Position numbers and translations under genes: made by a program. Below the pieces are notes generated by a model, which was not told where the DNA came from, searched no databases, and saw only the letters and a program-made list of their open reading frames with translations. DNA of 64,000 nucleotides from Pedobacter polysacchareus (lineage in GTDB: Bacteria > Bacteroidota > Bacteroidia > Sphingobacteriales > Sphingobacteriaceae). Shown here in pieces: positions 1 to 9,600 of the stretch (positions within the stretch are counted from its first letter, which is position 1; each line of letters opens with the position of its first letter). The stretch spans positions 62,001 to 126,000 of the forward strand of contig NZ_JAHYSS010000003.1 in the NCBI RefSeq assembly GCF_019802255.1, read 5' to 3'.

Positions 1-173
1 CTTAAGCAATCAATGAATCTATTCCCTTCTTTAATCCAATACAAATTTTCGAAGGGTAAACCATAGCGACAATAAAGGCATGAAAAGCCAAACCTGTAGC
101 CTCTCAAGCCGGTAGTCAAAGCACTGCCGGCATTCATATCATCTACTAAACTGATAAAAAAACAACAATAACA

Positions 174-1064
174 TTAAAGCCAGCCTTTTCTTTTGAACCA
201 AAAATAAATGGCCACCGTCACCACCACCATCAAGCCCATCACTCCCGGATATCCCATTCTCCAATGTACTTCCGGCATAAACTCGAAGTTCATTCCATAG
301 ATCCCAACAATAAATGTCAAGGGCATAAAGAATACTGAAAAGATGGTCAGCACCCGCATAATTTCGTTCGTTTTCTGAGAAGATGCGGAGAAATAAATGG
401 CCAGCAGCTGATGGATGTTTTCAGCCAGTGAGTCCAGCATGCTCTGATGTTTAACATATAAATCCCGGGTATCCCGGGTATTCACATTTCCCTCTTGCCC
501 ATCCAATGCATCAATGATATCATAGGAGAGAATCAGCATCCTTTTCAACAGGTCTATTTTCCGCTTTAAATAGTATAGTCCTTTTAGCAATGGTGCTTTT
601 TTAGGTCTTAAAAAAACGATCTCTTCATAATAGTCAACAGCTTTAGCTAGTTTATTTAAAGGTGCTGTATAAGTATTTAAACAAGCATTAATCAACAGAT
701 TCAATAAGTCAAGGGTGCTGCTGCATTTTTCATGTTTAATCAGTTTGGCTATTGGTGCGATCAAATCATGTGTTCTGCGATGAACAGTAATCAGGAATTT
801 ATCGGAGTAGAAAAACGCTATTTTATGGGTAAGCTCTTGTACGGTATCCGCTTCCTCGACATTTCTTTGTGTATGTATCCTAAATATAATAAATGCATAA
901 TCCTCCATCCTTTCATATTTTGGCAAATGATCCGGCTGAAGACAATCATTCACCAAGGCAGGATGTAATTTGTACTTTTCGGCGATGCTGGAAAGCTCTT
1001 CTTTTGTGGGAGCAGTGAGGTCAATCCATTCGAATGCTTGGTGTTCAGCTAGATTTTTGGTCAT
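174..1064 (-). CDS. corA: CorA-family Mg2+/divalent cation transporter
   Basis: This 296-residue protein has the CorA layout: a long soluble N-terminal domain rich in charged helices (about residues 1-235), then two C-terminal membrane segments. The first segment ends in the family signature GMN (about residues 257-259, within IYGMNFEFMPE) and the second ends in the basic tail FKRKGWL. Proteins of this family form pentameric channels for Mg2+ or Co2+, and some members export Zn2+; substrate cannot be read from the sequence. The start fits the family, because the N-terminus opens directly into the alpha/beta domain. The gene stands alone, transcribed toward the left edge, with a short weak stem-loop at about 108-131 downstream. 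Confidence 0.9.
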   Translation of the reverse strand: MTKNLAEHQAFEWIDLTAPTKEELSSIAEKYKLHPALVNDCLQPDHLPKYERMEDYAFIIFRIHTQRNVEEADTVQELTHKIAFFYSDKFLITVHRRTHDLIAPIAKLIKHEKCSSTLDLLNLLINACLNTYTAPLNKLAKAVDYYEEIVFLRPKKAPLLKGLYYLKRKIDLLKRMLILSYDIIDALDGQEGNVNTRDTRDLYVKHQSMLDSLAENIHQLLAIYFSASSQKTNEIMRVLTIFSVFFMPLTFIVGIYGMNFEFMPEVHWRMGYPGVMGLMVVVTVAIYFWFKRKGWL

Positions 1065-1194
1065 AAATTTTCTTTAATAAAAGATCAGTACTTATGTTAA
1101 CACTCATTTTAGGTCATTGTTCTATTTGATTTAAACCTTATGATGCTCACAAGTGTTATGGTTGTCTACAAACTTTCTATCAAAAAATAAACTT

Positions 1195-1371
1195 ATGAAT
1201 AACTTTTTTAGAACCATTATTGCGGGTTGGGGAGCAAAAAAATTAGGCGGCGGCTGTTTGTCTACGATCATCATATTTGCGGTGATTTACATGATGCTGG
1301 GTAAATGTAACAATGGGACGCGTGCTGCAGCGCCAAAATTTAAATCTGAAAAGCCTTTGGTCCTTAAGTAG
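1195..1371 (+). CDS. small single-pass membrane protein, unknown
   Basis: I place the start at the ATG at 1195, giving 58 residues (MNNFFRTIIAGWGAKKLGGG...). An in-frame ATG at 1153 would add an unlikely N-terminal extension. The protein has an amphipathic start, a glycine-rich turn, a hydrophobic segment around residues 22-35 (STIIIFAVIYMML) and a short basic tail. It looks like a small membrane-anchored protein. I do not recognise a family. It converges on the next gene with only 13 bp between the stop codons. Confidence 0.55.
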   Translation: MNNFFRTIIAGWGAKKLGGGCLSTIIIFAVIYMMLGKCNNGTRAAAPKFKSEKPLVLK

Positions 1372-1384
1372 ATCTAACAGTTGC

Positions 1385-1666
1385 TTAATCAATGAGGTGC
1401 TCAATTTCCTTTCCGATAGCCCGTGCTGTATGCTCATCAAATACAATCTCTAGACGCTCCCCTTTCAATTCTGGGGTATATATTGGAAGATCTCCGGCTG
1501 GAATTTCCGTCGTTTTCATTAATACCCATTCGTTCCGGTCATGACGAACAGCGCCCATGATACCCCCAAAATAAATCACCTTATAATAATCTTTTTCTTT
1601 AAGGATCGTCAATGTGACTTCCTTTTTGCCGTAACCGACCCGAATGTTAAAAGCTTCTTTTTCCAT
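1385..1666 (-). CDS. conserved-looking hypothetical protein, 93 aa
   Basis: The frame encodes a compact, acidic, beta-rich soluble protein (MEKEAFNIRVGYGKKEVTLT...) with no signal peptide or membrane segment. Alternating hydrophobic stretches (VTLTILKE, YYKVIYFG, WVLMKT) followed by a helical end (EHTARAIGKEIEHLID) suggest a small alpha/beta fold. The codon use resembles its neighbours, which supports a real gene. No function can be assigned. Confidence 0.6.
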   Translation of the reverse strand: MEKEAFNIRVGYGKKEVTLTILKEKDYYKVIYFGGIMGAVRHDRNEWVLMKTTEIPAGDLPIYTPELKGERLEIVFDEHTARAIGKEIEHLID

Positions 1667-2205
1667 GGTATTTTTTTACGCTTAAATTGAAAATCTTAGT
1701 ATTCATTAAATACTTAAGGTTTCACAATGACAATAAACTAGGCTAAGAAGAAAATTGTTTTATATGCTACTTGAAAAATATAAAACATTAAAGTGCATTA
1801 AATACCCGAAAATGAGTATGACCGGATAGCACTCCAGTTCAAAATCTACTGAAGGGACTTATCAACTCCTTTTTGAGTAGCTCAGCTAATAGGTCAATCC
1901 CCCTTAATTTCTTGTGTTTCCTAATAGATCTTTTAATTCTTCTCCAAGTGACTCTTTTAAAGATTCCAGCTGCAAACCCGAAGAAAAATTAGCGTACCTG
2001 ACAAATTAATGCAAAGCACTGCGGCCAATAAACCGGAGCATACCAAAGGGTGAACTGGAGCTATTGGCAAAACCACACTTAGTGCAAAGTTAAAATTTCA
2101 GCCACATCCAAAGAGTAAGCTTCCCGATAAACCCAATTAAGGTTATTGCCATCTGTTTTACAAAAAACCTCGGCATAACCCGTATTTAAACGGTAAATTT
2201 GCGTC
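1667..2205. other. 539-bp intergenic stretch with a possible decayed 3' gene end
   Basis: No intact gene is visible. On the minus strand, 1904-2005 reads as 33 codons ending in a TAA. They include an amphipathic helix, LESLKESLGEELKDLL, and the frame is closed upstream by a stop at 2006-2008. This may be the tail of a decayed gene or chance. The right part, ahead of the rhodanese gene, contains TAAATTTG at 2194-2201, which matches the -7 consensus TAnnTTTG but lies too close to the start codon and lacks a matching -33. Confidence 0.35.
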
Positions 2206-2550
2206 ATGGAAATCGAACTCCACAATTTTTCTCAAATCATGCAAGCTTACACTGAAATAGACATTACACAATTGACTGCGCTTCAAAAAGAAGCATCAAC
2301 CTTACTTATAGACGTAAGAGAACGCCATGAAGTGCCAGTACTTGATAGCGAAATCTACAAAAAAGTGCCAATGTCTGAGTTTGCTGAATTTTTAAATACT
2401 GCTGTCGAAGAAAAAAACATCGTGTTTATTTGTCAGCATGGGATCCGAAGTGTTGCGGCGGCAGAGGCCTTGCATGATAAACAGGGTTCCAGCAAGCAGA
2501 TCTATAGTCTAAAAGGTGGCATTGCAAAATGGAGAAATTACTTTTTATAA
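2206..2550 (+). CDS. single-domain rhodanese-like protein
   Basis: The 114-residue protein is one rhodanese domain. It has the CH2A-type LLIDVRERHE motif (about residues 33-42) and an active-site loop CQHGIRS at residues 76-82, where Cys76 would carry the persulfide, followed by the end motif GGIAKWR. Proteins of this kind transfer sulfane sulfur, for example in sulfur relay, cyanide detoxification or as C-terminal modules of ThiF/MoeB enzymes. A hydrophilic N-terminus places it in the cytoplasm. It is monocistronic and converges on the peroxidase gene. Confidence 0.88.
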   Translation: MEIELHNFSQIMQAYTEIDITQLTALQKEASTLLIDVRERHEVPVLDSEIYKKVPMSEFAEFLNTAVEEKNIVFICQHGIRSVAAAEALHDKQGSSKQIYSLKGGIAKWRNYFL

Positions 2551-2573
2551 AGTACCTCCTGAACATCAGCCCA

Positions 2574-2604
2574 TAAAAAAACCTGTCTCAAAAGAAACAG
2601 GTTT
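2574..2604 (-). terminator. intrinsic terminator of the glutathione peroxidase gene
   Basis: AAACCTGT (2579-2586) and ACAGGTTT (2597-2604) form an 8-bp stem around a 10-nt loop. Read on the minus strand, the stem is followed by an uninterrupted T run (complement of 2574-2580). It lies 23 bp downstream of the peroxidase stop and may also stop rhodanese transcripts. Confidence 0.75.
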
Positions 2605-2626
2605 AAATAAAATTGCCAGCTAATTA

Positions 2627-3139
2627 CTAAAGGTTTTTAGTCAGCTCTTCGCTTAAAGGTTTCACTTTAGAGCGGAAACGGTGTACCAATTCTCCTTTTT
2701 CATTGATTAAGAACTTCTCAAAGTTCCAGTTGATGTCGCCCGTGAAATCTGGGTTTGCAGCAGTCGTCAGGTATTTGAACAAAGGATTAATGTCATCACC
2801 TTTAACACTCACCTTTTCACTTAATAAAAAGGTAACTCCAAAATTCTTTTTACAAAAGTCCTGGATCTCTGAATTGGTGGCCAATTCCTGTCCACCGAAA
2901 TTACCAGCTGGGAATCCGATTAACACAACATTCTTACCATATTGCTTGCTCAGTTTTTCTAAGTCTTCATATTGAGGGGTATACCCACATTTAGAAGCGG
3001 TGTTCACAATCAGGATCTTCTTTCCTTTAAATTGCGACATCTTCATCACTTTACCATCGATAGTCCTAAAGTTGAAATCATAAATACTTTTTGCTGGCGG
3101 GGTAAAGATCAGGCTCAGTAATATTAATAATGTATTCAT
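2627..3139 (-). CDS. glutathione peroxidase-type thiol peroxidase, exported
   Basis: This 170-residue protein is a GSHPx-family thiol peroxidase that would reduce H2O2 or lipid hydroperoxides, in bacteria usually with thioredoxin. The peroxidatic cysteine is Cys51 in NTASKCGYTPQYEDLEKL; the FGGQE glutamine and the NWNFEKFL Trp/Asn pair complete the usual active site. A second cysteine, Cys96 (EIQDFCKKNFGV), is available. The usual cysteine of the FPCNQF motif is absent here (FPAGNF). The first ~18 residues (MNTLLILLSLIFTPPAKS) resemble a signal peptide, so the enzyme is probably periplasmic. Confidence 0.88.
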   Translation of the reverse strand: MNTLLILLSLIFTPPAKSIYDFNFRTIDGKVMKMSQFKGKKILIVNTASKCGYTPQYEDLEKLSKQYGKNVVLIGFPAGNFGGQELATNSEIQDFCKKNFGVTFLLSEKVSVKGDDINPLFKYLTTAANPDFTGDINWNFEKFLINEKGELVHRFRSKVKPLSEELTKNL

Positions 3140-3600
3140 AGTTTGATATTTTTAATGTATAAACGAAGTTAAGCACAAAAAGATTGTTTGAAACTAAAAT
3201 AAGCTTGGAAATAGTAAAAAAACTTTATTTATTACCGAAAGATGTCCAGCGGATTAAACATTCCTAGGCTGCTATGTTAAATGGGCGATTTTGAACAAGA
3301 TAATGTATCCTATTTATAAGTATCAAAGAAATATTTACTTGCTATAAAGGTAGAATCGAAGCTATTCCCGCATGATCAGAACAAATTACTTCAAATATAT
3401 TGCTGCATTCACCCTATTCAGCACATCCCCATTTTTTTATCAAAAAAAACACATTACCTCGAATAAGCTTCATAAATATGCTATAATCACCACTTTATAC
3501 CGCGTAAAATGAGACTTTTTCAAATTTATTTACTATAAAAATCATATCGGATTTTGAAATTAGCCTTATTTATAGCTTTATTTGCAGAAAAACGTTCTGA
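3140..3600. other. 461-bp intergenic region upstream of topA
   Basis: This AT-rich stretch separates the divergent peroxidase and topA genes and must hold both promoters. A TTTG (3553-3556) and TAGCTTTA (3573-3580) lie ahead of topA, but the 16-bp spacing is short for this phylum, so I do not call a promoter. A 46-codon frame (3372-3512) has no ribosome site and no clear features. Nothing else is recognisable. Confidence 0.4.
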
Positions 3601-6183
3601 ATGGCGAAGAATTTATTAATAGTTGAGTCACCTGCAAAAGCTAAAACCATTGAAGGGTATTTAGGAAAAGATTTCCTTGTTAAATCAAGTTACGGACACA
3701 TCCGGGATTTGGTTAAGGGGGATATGGGCATCGATGTAGCCAATAATTTCGCCCAGACCTATGAGGTCCCTGCCGATAAAAAGCATGTAGTAGCCGAGCT
3801 TAAGAAGTTAGCCAAGGAAGCCGAAATGGTATGGCTAGCGTCCGATGAGGACCGTGAAGGGGAAGCAATTTCCTGGCACTTATATGAGACATTAGGACTA
3901 AAAGAAAATAAAACCAAACGGATTGTATTTCACGAGATCACTAAGCCTGCAATATTAAAGGCGATAGAAAATCCGCGTACCATCGATTATAACCTGGTCA
4001 ATGCTCAGCAGGCACGCCGTGTATTGGATAGATTGGTAGGTTTTGAACTTTCTCCGGTATTATGGAAAAAAATCAAACCCTCTTTATCTGCAGGTAGAGT
4101 ACAGTCGGTGGCCGTACGTTTAATTGTAGATAGAGAGCGAGAAGTTAATAAATTTAATGCAACCGCTGCATTTAAGGTATCTGCACAATTCAGCACCGGA
4201 AAAGGTAAAGAAGTGGTGAAAGCAGAATTGCCACAGCGTTTTGAAAAAGAAGCAGATGCGGAGAAATTCTTAAACGACTGTATCCAGGCAGGATTCAGCG
4301 TGGCCAGTTTAGAAACCAGACCTGCAAAAAGAAACCCAGCGCCTCCATTTACAACTTCGACTTTACAGCAGGAAGCTTCCCGAAAACTGGGATATTCCGT
4401 GTCAAGGACGATGCAGATCGCTCAGCGACTGTATGAAAGTGGACGTATCACCTATATGCGTACCGATTCCGTGAATTTATCGGAGACTGCATTACAGGCA
4501 GCGGCAGCGGAAATTAATTCTGCATGGGGCGAGAAATACCACCACCAAAGAACTTATAAAACGAAATCTGCAGGCGCACAGGAAGCTCACGAGGCCATCC
4601 GCCCTACTTATTTCAATCACCATACCGTTACCGGCGACAGTTCAGAACAGCGTTTGTATGAATTGATCTGGAAGCGCGCCATCGCTTCTCAGATGTCTGA
4701 AGCACAGTTTGAAAAAACAACGGCACAGATTGCCATTAGTACCCGCAAAGAGCATTTAGTTGCCGAAGGTGAAGTATTGAAATTTGATGGTTTCCTAAAA
4801 GTATACCTGGAATCCAGCGATGACGATGATGCAGAAGATTCGGAAGACAACAACATGCTGCCTCCATTGGCTAAAGGCCAGGAATTGAGCTTAAGAGAAA
4901 TGAATGCAACAGAGCGTTTCTCTCGTCCACCGGCAAGATATACGGAGGCCAGCATGATCAAGAAACTGGAAGAACTGGGTATCGGTCGTCCCTCTACGTA
5001 TGCACCAACGATTTCTACGATTCAAAATCGTGGTTACGTGGTAAAAGAAGACCGTGATGGTCGTCAGCGTTCCTTTACCTCCATTGTATTGGCAAATGGC
5101 GAAGTCAAAAAACAAATTAAAACAGAAATTACCGGTGCAGAGAAATCAAAACTCTTCCCAACAGATATAGGTGAAGTAGTCAACGACTTCCTCGTAGAAC
5201 ACTTTAAAGGCATTGTCGATTTCAACTTTACAGCCAATGTAGAGAAGGAATTTGATGAGATCGCTCAAGGTTTACAGGAATGGACGAAGATGCTCCACTC
5301 CTTCTACACCCCTTTCCATCAGGAGGTAGAAACTACTTTGGAAAACGCAGAACGTGCAAACGGAGAACGTTTACTAGGTGTGGATCCTACTTCAGGAAAG
5401 AACGTATATGCTAAAGTGGGTAAGTTTGGTCCATTGGTGCAAATCGGTCAGAACGACGATGAAGAGAAACCGCGTTACGCAAGTTTGGCAAAATCTCAGT
5501 CGGTGGCCACAGTGACGCTTGAGGATGCTTTAGAGCAGTTTAAACTGCCTTTCCAATTAGAAGACTATGAAGGGAAAGAAGTTTCTGTAGGTGTAGGCCG
5601 CTTTGGACCTTACGTGAAATGGGGAGATGCTTACATCTCTATTCCTAAAAATGAAGAGCCTTTATCAGTAGACAGAGACCGTGCGATAGAAATTATTCAG
5701 GAGAAAATTACTGCTGATGCCCCTGTTGCTCATTATGAAGGTTTACCGGTCACTAAAGGTAAAGGCCGTTTCGGTCCTTTCATCAAATGGAACGACTTGT
5801 TCATCAACGTACCAAAAGCCTATAACTTTGAAGAACTTTCGGCTGCAGATATCAATGAATTAATTGGTAAAAAAGTAGAGAAAGAAGCCAACAGATTCAT
5901 CCAGCAGTGGAATGAGGAGAAAATTGCGATTGAAAACGGCAGATGGGGACCTTTCATCCGTTTCGGAAAAGACATGCTGAAATTGGGTAAAAACCCGGCT
6001 ACAGGTGAAAAATATACACCTGAAGATCTGGCATCCGTTTCTTTGGAAGAAGTGAAAAAACTAATCGTTGAGCAGGTACCAAATGCGTTTGAGCCTAAAG
6101 CAACTAAGAAAAAAGCAGCAGCTAAAACCACTGCTAAAGCGGCAAAAGCACCAGCAAAAAAGAAAACAGTAGCAAAAAAATAA
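3601..6183 (+). CDS. topA: DNA topoisomerase I
   Basis: This 860-residue type IA topoisomerase relaxes negative supercoils through a covalent 5'-phosphotyrosine. The Toprim domain is at the N-terminus (Glu9 in LIVESPAKAKT; DEDREG at 82-87), and the catalytic tyrosine is Tyr285 in GRITYMRTDS. Instead of Cys4 zinc fingers, the C-terminal third carries repeated short modules containing the G-R-F/W-GPF-I/V-K/R motif (near residues 598, 660, 720 and 780). It ends in a Lys/Ala-rich tail of about 30 residues, probably DNA-binding. Length and order are normal for Bacteroidota TopA. Confidence 0.97.
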   Translation: MAKNLLIVESPAKAKTIEGYLGKDFLVKSSYGHIRDLVKGDMGIDVANNFAQTYEVPADKKHVVAELKKLAKEAEMVWLASDEDREGEAISWHLYETLGLKENKTKRIVFHEITKPAILKAIENPRTIDYNLVNAQQARRVLDRLVGFELSPVLWKKIKPSLSAGRVQSVAVRLIVDREREVNKFNATAAFKVSAQFSTGKGKEVVKAELPQRFEKEADAEKFLNDCIQAGFSVASLETRPAKRNPAPPFTTSTLQQEASRKLGYSVSRTMQIAQRLYESGRITYMRTDSVNLSETALQAAAAEINSAWGEKYHHQRTYKTKSAGAQEAHEAIRPTYFNHHTVTGDSSEQRLYELIWKRAIASQMSEAQFEKTTAQIAISTRKEHLVAEGEVLKFDGFLKVYLESSDDDDAEDSEDNNMLPPLAKGQELSLREMNATERFSRPPARYTEASMIKKLEELGIGRPSTYAPTISTIQNRGYVVKEDRDGRQRSFTSIVLANGEVKKQIKTEITGAEKSKLFPTDIGEVVNDFLVEHFKGIVDFNFTANVEKEFDEIAQGLQEWTKMLHSFYTPFHQEVETTLENAERANGERLLGVDPTSGKNVYAKVGKFGPLVQIGQNDDEEKPRYASLAKSQSVATVTLEDALEQFKLPFQLEDYEGKEVSVGVGRFGPYVKWGDAYISIPKNEEPLSVDRDRAIEIIQEKITADAPVAHYEGLPVTKGKGRFGPFIKWNDLFINVPKAYNFEELSAADINELIGKKVEKEANRFIQQWNEEKIAIENGRWGPFIRFGKDMLKLGKNPATGEKYTPEDLASVSLEEVKKLIVEQVPNAFEPKATKKKAAAKTTAKAAKAPAKKKTVAKK

Positions 6184-6212
6184 GAAGGTAGGTAAACCCT
6201 GCAAGCGTAATT

Positions 6213-6617
6213 ATGAAAAAGGATCTCCCAGAAAACATAGTAGAAGATATTGCCGTTGCGGTGGTATTGACCAGCGAAAGTCCGGAGTTTAAAAACTGGA
6301 CGGTATATCTGGTTAACCTAAAAAATGAGGTTTTGGAAAATGTCATGATCAGTTCAAAGGGATATGGAGAAAAAGATGGTAGAAAAGTGCAGACTTCTGT
6401 ACTGCGCCACTCTCTGGGAAATGTAATGCCGCAATCTTTTGCCGGTGTAGAAGCCATTGCTCCAGAAGTATTGGGCTTAACAAATGAATACTGGCTCAGC
6501 TATTATATCAACAATGTGATCTATGACAAAAAGTTTATTTTTCTTCCTGAAAGCATTGTAGATGAGAACCTAATCCGAATTCCACTGGTAAACAAGCCAG
6601 GAGTAATGATAAAATAA
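6213..6617 (+). CDS. conserved hypothetical protein downstream of topA
   Basis: This 134-residue soluble protein has no signal peptide. It starts MKKDLPENIVEDIAVAVVL, alternates beta strands and short helices, and ends in the hydrophobic FLPESIVDENLIRIPLV and a PGVMIK tail. I do not recognise a named domain. It follows topA by 29 bp on the same strand and is probably co-transcribed. Its base composition and codons match the neighbours. Confidence 0.7.
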   Translation: MKKDLPENIVEDIAVAVVLTSESPEFKNWTVYLVNLKNEVLENVMISSKGYGEKDGRKVQTSVLRHSLGNVMPQSFAGVEAIAPEVLGLTNEYWLSYYINNVIYDKKFIFLPESIVDENLIRIPLVNKPGVMIK

Positions 6618-6687
6618 TTTCGGTTTAATTCCCGATCTCAATCCTTTTTGTTAATTTCCATGATCTTTACCTATAAGAACAGATTTC

Positions 6688-9600
6688 ATGAAAATTACAC
6701 GAAAAGGATTTTTTATTGGCGCAGCTCTGCTCGTCATTATCGGCCTTACTACCTTCTTCCTCCTAAAAAGGAAGCCTACTAAAGACAATCAGGCCTATGC
6801 CAAATACATAGAAGCTTATACTTCTGGTACCGTATCCAAAAAAAGCAATATCAGAATCAGATTGGCCAGTCAGGTGAAAACCATGGGCGATATTGGTGTG
6901 GCTGATAAAAGGGACCTATTTAGCAGTTCCCCTTCCATCAAAGGAAAAACCTATTGGATCGATGCGCAAACCTTAGAATTTCGCCCGGATGAAGCGTTGA
7001 AATCCGGCGAAACGTATGACGTTACTTTTCACCTGGATGAGGTGACAGAAACGGAAAAAGGTTTGGGAGATTTTGATTTTGACTTTAAAGTCATTAACCC
7101 CGGATTAGATCTGAGTCAGGAAGGTCTTGTTTCTCAGAACAACACTTCGCTGGACTACATGAAGCTCAAAGGAGAGATCAACACTGCCGATCAGGAAGAT
7201 CCTAAATTGATTGAACAATGTTTAAAGGTTGATTTCCCAGGCGCTTTAAAAGTAAAATGGCAGCACACACCCGCAAAAAACACCTCCAGCTTTACCATAG
7301 ACAGTATTCCTAAAGGGAAATCTGAAACTCCATTGAACTTAAACTGGAATGGCGATCCAATTAAAGCAGAAAGAAGAGGACAAGAAGAATTGGTGGTTCC
7401 TGCTAAAGGAGTATTTAAAATCCTGAATATGAAAGCAGTGCAGGACATGGAAGATTTTGCATTGGTACAATTCTCTGAACCAGTCAATGTAGGTCAGGAT
7501 CTGAATGGATTGATCACCTTGTCGCAATTGTCAAACCTTCGGTTTACCATTGATGCCAGTCAGGTGAAGGTGTATAGCCCTGATAAACTGGAAGGTAATT
7601 ACCAGTTTACCGTGAATGAAGGTGTAGAGAATATCAATAACAAAACACTAAATGCGGCAAAAACAGCCAATATTATTTTTGAGAACAAACTTCCATCTGT
7701 AGAGATTTCCGGAAAAGGAACGATCCTTCCCAATTCAGGGAAATTGGTATTGCCTTTTGATGCGGTGAATTTGAAAGCAGTAGACGTAACCATCATCAAG
7801 ATTTATGAGAACAATATCCCTCAATTCTTTCAGACCAATGGATTTGATGGCAATCAGGAACTAAGACGTGTAGGTAAACCGATTGTTCAGAAAACGATTC
7901 GTTTGGATGAGGATAAATCACTGAACCTGCATAAAAAAAATCGCTTTACTTTAGACCTGGACAAGATCATTCGTACAGAACCTGGTGCCATGTACCGTGT
8001 GACCATTGGCTTTAGAAGCGCCTATAATCTTTTCAAATGCGCGGAGGAGTCTTCAAAAGAAGGTGATTCCACTGAAGATGAATTTGAAAATTACAGCAGG
8101 GAGCACCTGGATGAATTCGATGATTTCTGGCTGAGGTATGATAATTATTATCCAAGTGGCTATAGCTGGGAAGATAGAGACAACCCTTGTACCCCATCCT
8201 ATTACAGAACTGATAGATTTGCCAGTCGAAATTTGATTGCCTCCAACATTGGTTTGATTGCCAAAGGTGGCAATGATGGCAGTATGCTGATCATCGCAAC
8301 AGATTTATTAACCGCCAAGCCCCTAAGTGGTGTATCGATAGAATTACAGGATTACCAGCGACAGGTTATTGAAACGGTTAAAACCGACGGCGATGGTATG
8401 GTTACTATTGACAACAAAAGAAAGCCATTTTTATTGGTGGCCAAAATGGGTGACGAACGTGGATACCTGAAGGTAAATGATGAAAACGCGTTGCCATTGA
8501 GCAGATTTGACGTCGCAGGTGATCAGGTACAGCATGGTTTAAAAGGCTTTATTTATGGGGAACGCGGTGTTTGGCGTCCCGGGGACTCCTTGTTCTTATC
8601 TTTCATTCTGGAAGACAAACTTAAAAAACTACCTGGCGCTTATCCCGTTACTTTCGAATTATACAATCCTAAAGGGCAACTGGTTAAAAGAGCGGTGAAT
8701 GGTAAACCTTTAAATGGTTTCTACGCTTTTAGAACGGCCACAGAGAGCACTGCCCCTACGGGCAACTGGCTGGCCAAAGTAAAAGCCGGCGGCGCTGTAT
8801 TCTCCAAAACGATTAAAATTGAGACGGTGATGCCAAACCGGCTTAAAATCAATTTCAATTATGGCAATCGCCCTTACTTAGGTTCTGGTGGACCATCTAC
8901 AGCGGTATTATCCGCAAACTGGTTGTTTGGTGCGCCAGGAAAACATCTAAAAGCAAAAGTAGATGTCAGCCTGAATACCATGAAAACGACGTTTAAAGGA
9001 TATGAAGATTATAGTTTCGACAACCCGACAGTGGTTTTCGAATCGCAGTTGAAAACCATTTTTGAAGGAACATTAAATGAAAATGGAACAGCTACTGTAA
9101 ACACCAACCTGAATGAAAATAATACAGCACCAGGTATGCTGAAAGCCAATTTCTCGATCAAAGTATTCGAAGCAGGCGGTAATTTCAGCATTGACAATTT
9201 TAGCATCCCCTACCATGTATACGCCGATTATTACGGGATTAAAACTCCTGCTGGCGACAAATTAACGGGAATGCTGCTCACAGGCAAAGACCATCAGATT
9301 GACATTGTCAATGTGAACAGAGATGGAAAGTTACTGGCAGGCAGCAAGGATGTAGATGTGGAACTTTATAAGGTGCAATGGCGCTGGTGGTGGGAACGCG
9401 AACAGGAAGACGCTTATGCGAATTTCACCCAAAATTCCTACAACAAACTGGTGAAAAAAGAAACAGTATCGCTGAATAATGGAAAAGGCAAATGGAACTT
9501 AAGGATTGATGAACCGGAATGGGGCCGTTACCTGCTATTGGTTAGAGATCGTAAAAGTGGTCACGTGACTGGAAAATCAGTTTATATTGACTGGCCAGGA

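Noticed and set aside
108..131. Stem-loop GCCGG...CCGGC downstream of corA
   Set aside because: Stem is short, contains a wobble and is not followed by a T run on either strand; too weak to call a terminator.
2194..2201. TAAATTTG as a -7 element of the rhodanese gene
   Set aside because: It lies 4 bp before the start codon and has no -33 at a suitable distance.
3372..3512. 46-codon frame with a signal-like start upstream of topA
   Set aside because: No ribosome-binding signal, biased AT-rich codons, and no recognisable features; not enough to call a gene.
3553..3580. TTTG and TAGCTTTA as a topA promoter
   Set aside because: The spacing is only 16 bp and the -7 has a mismatch, so it does not fit the pattern well.
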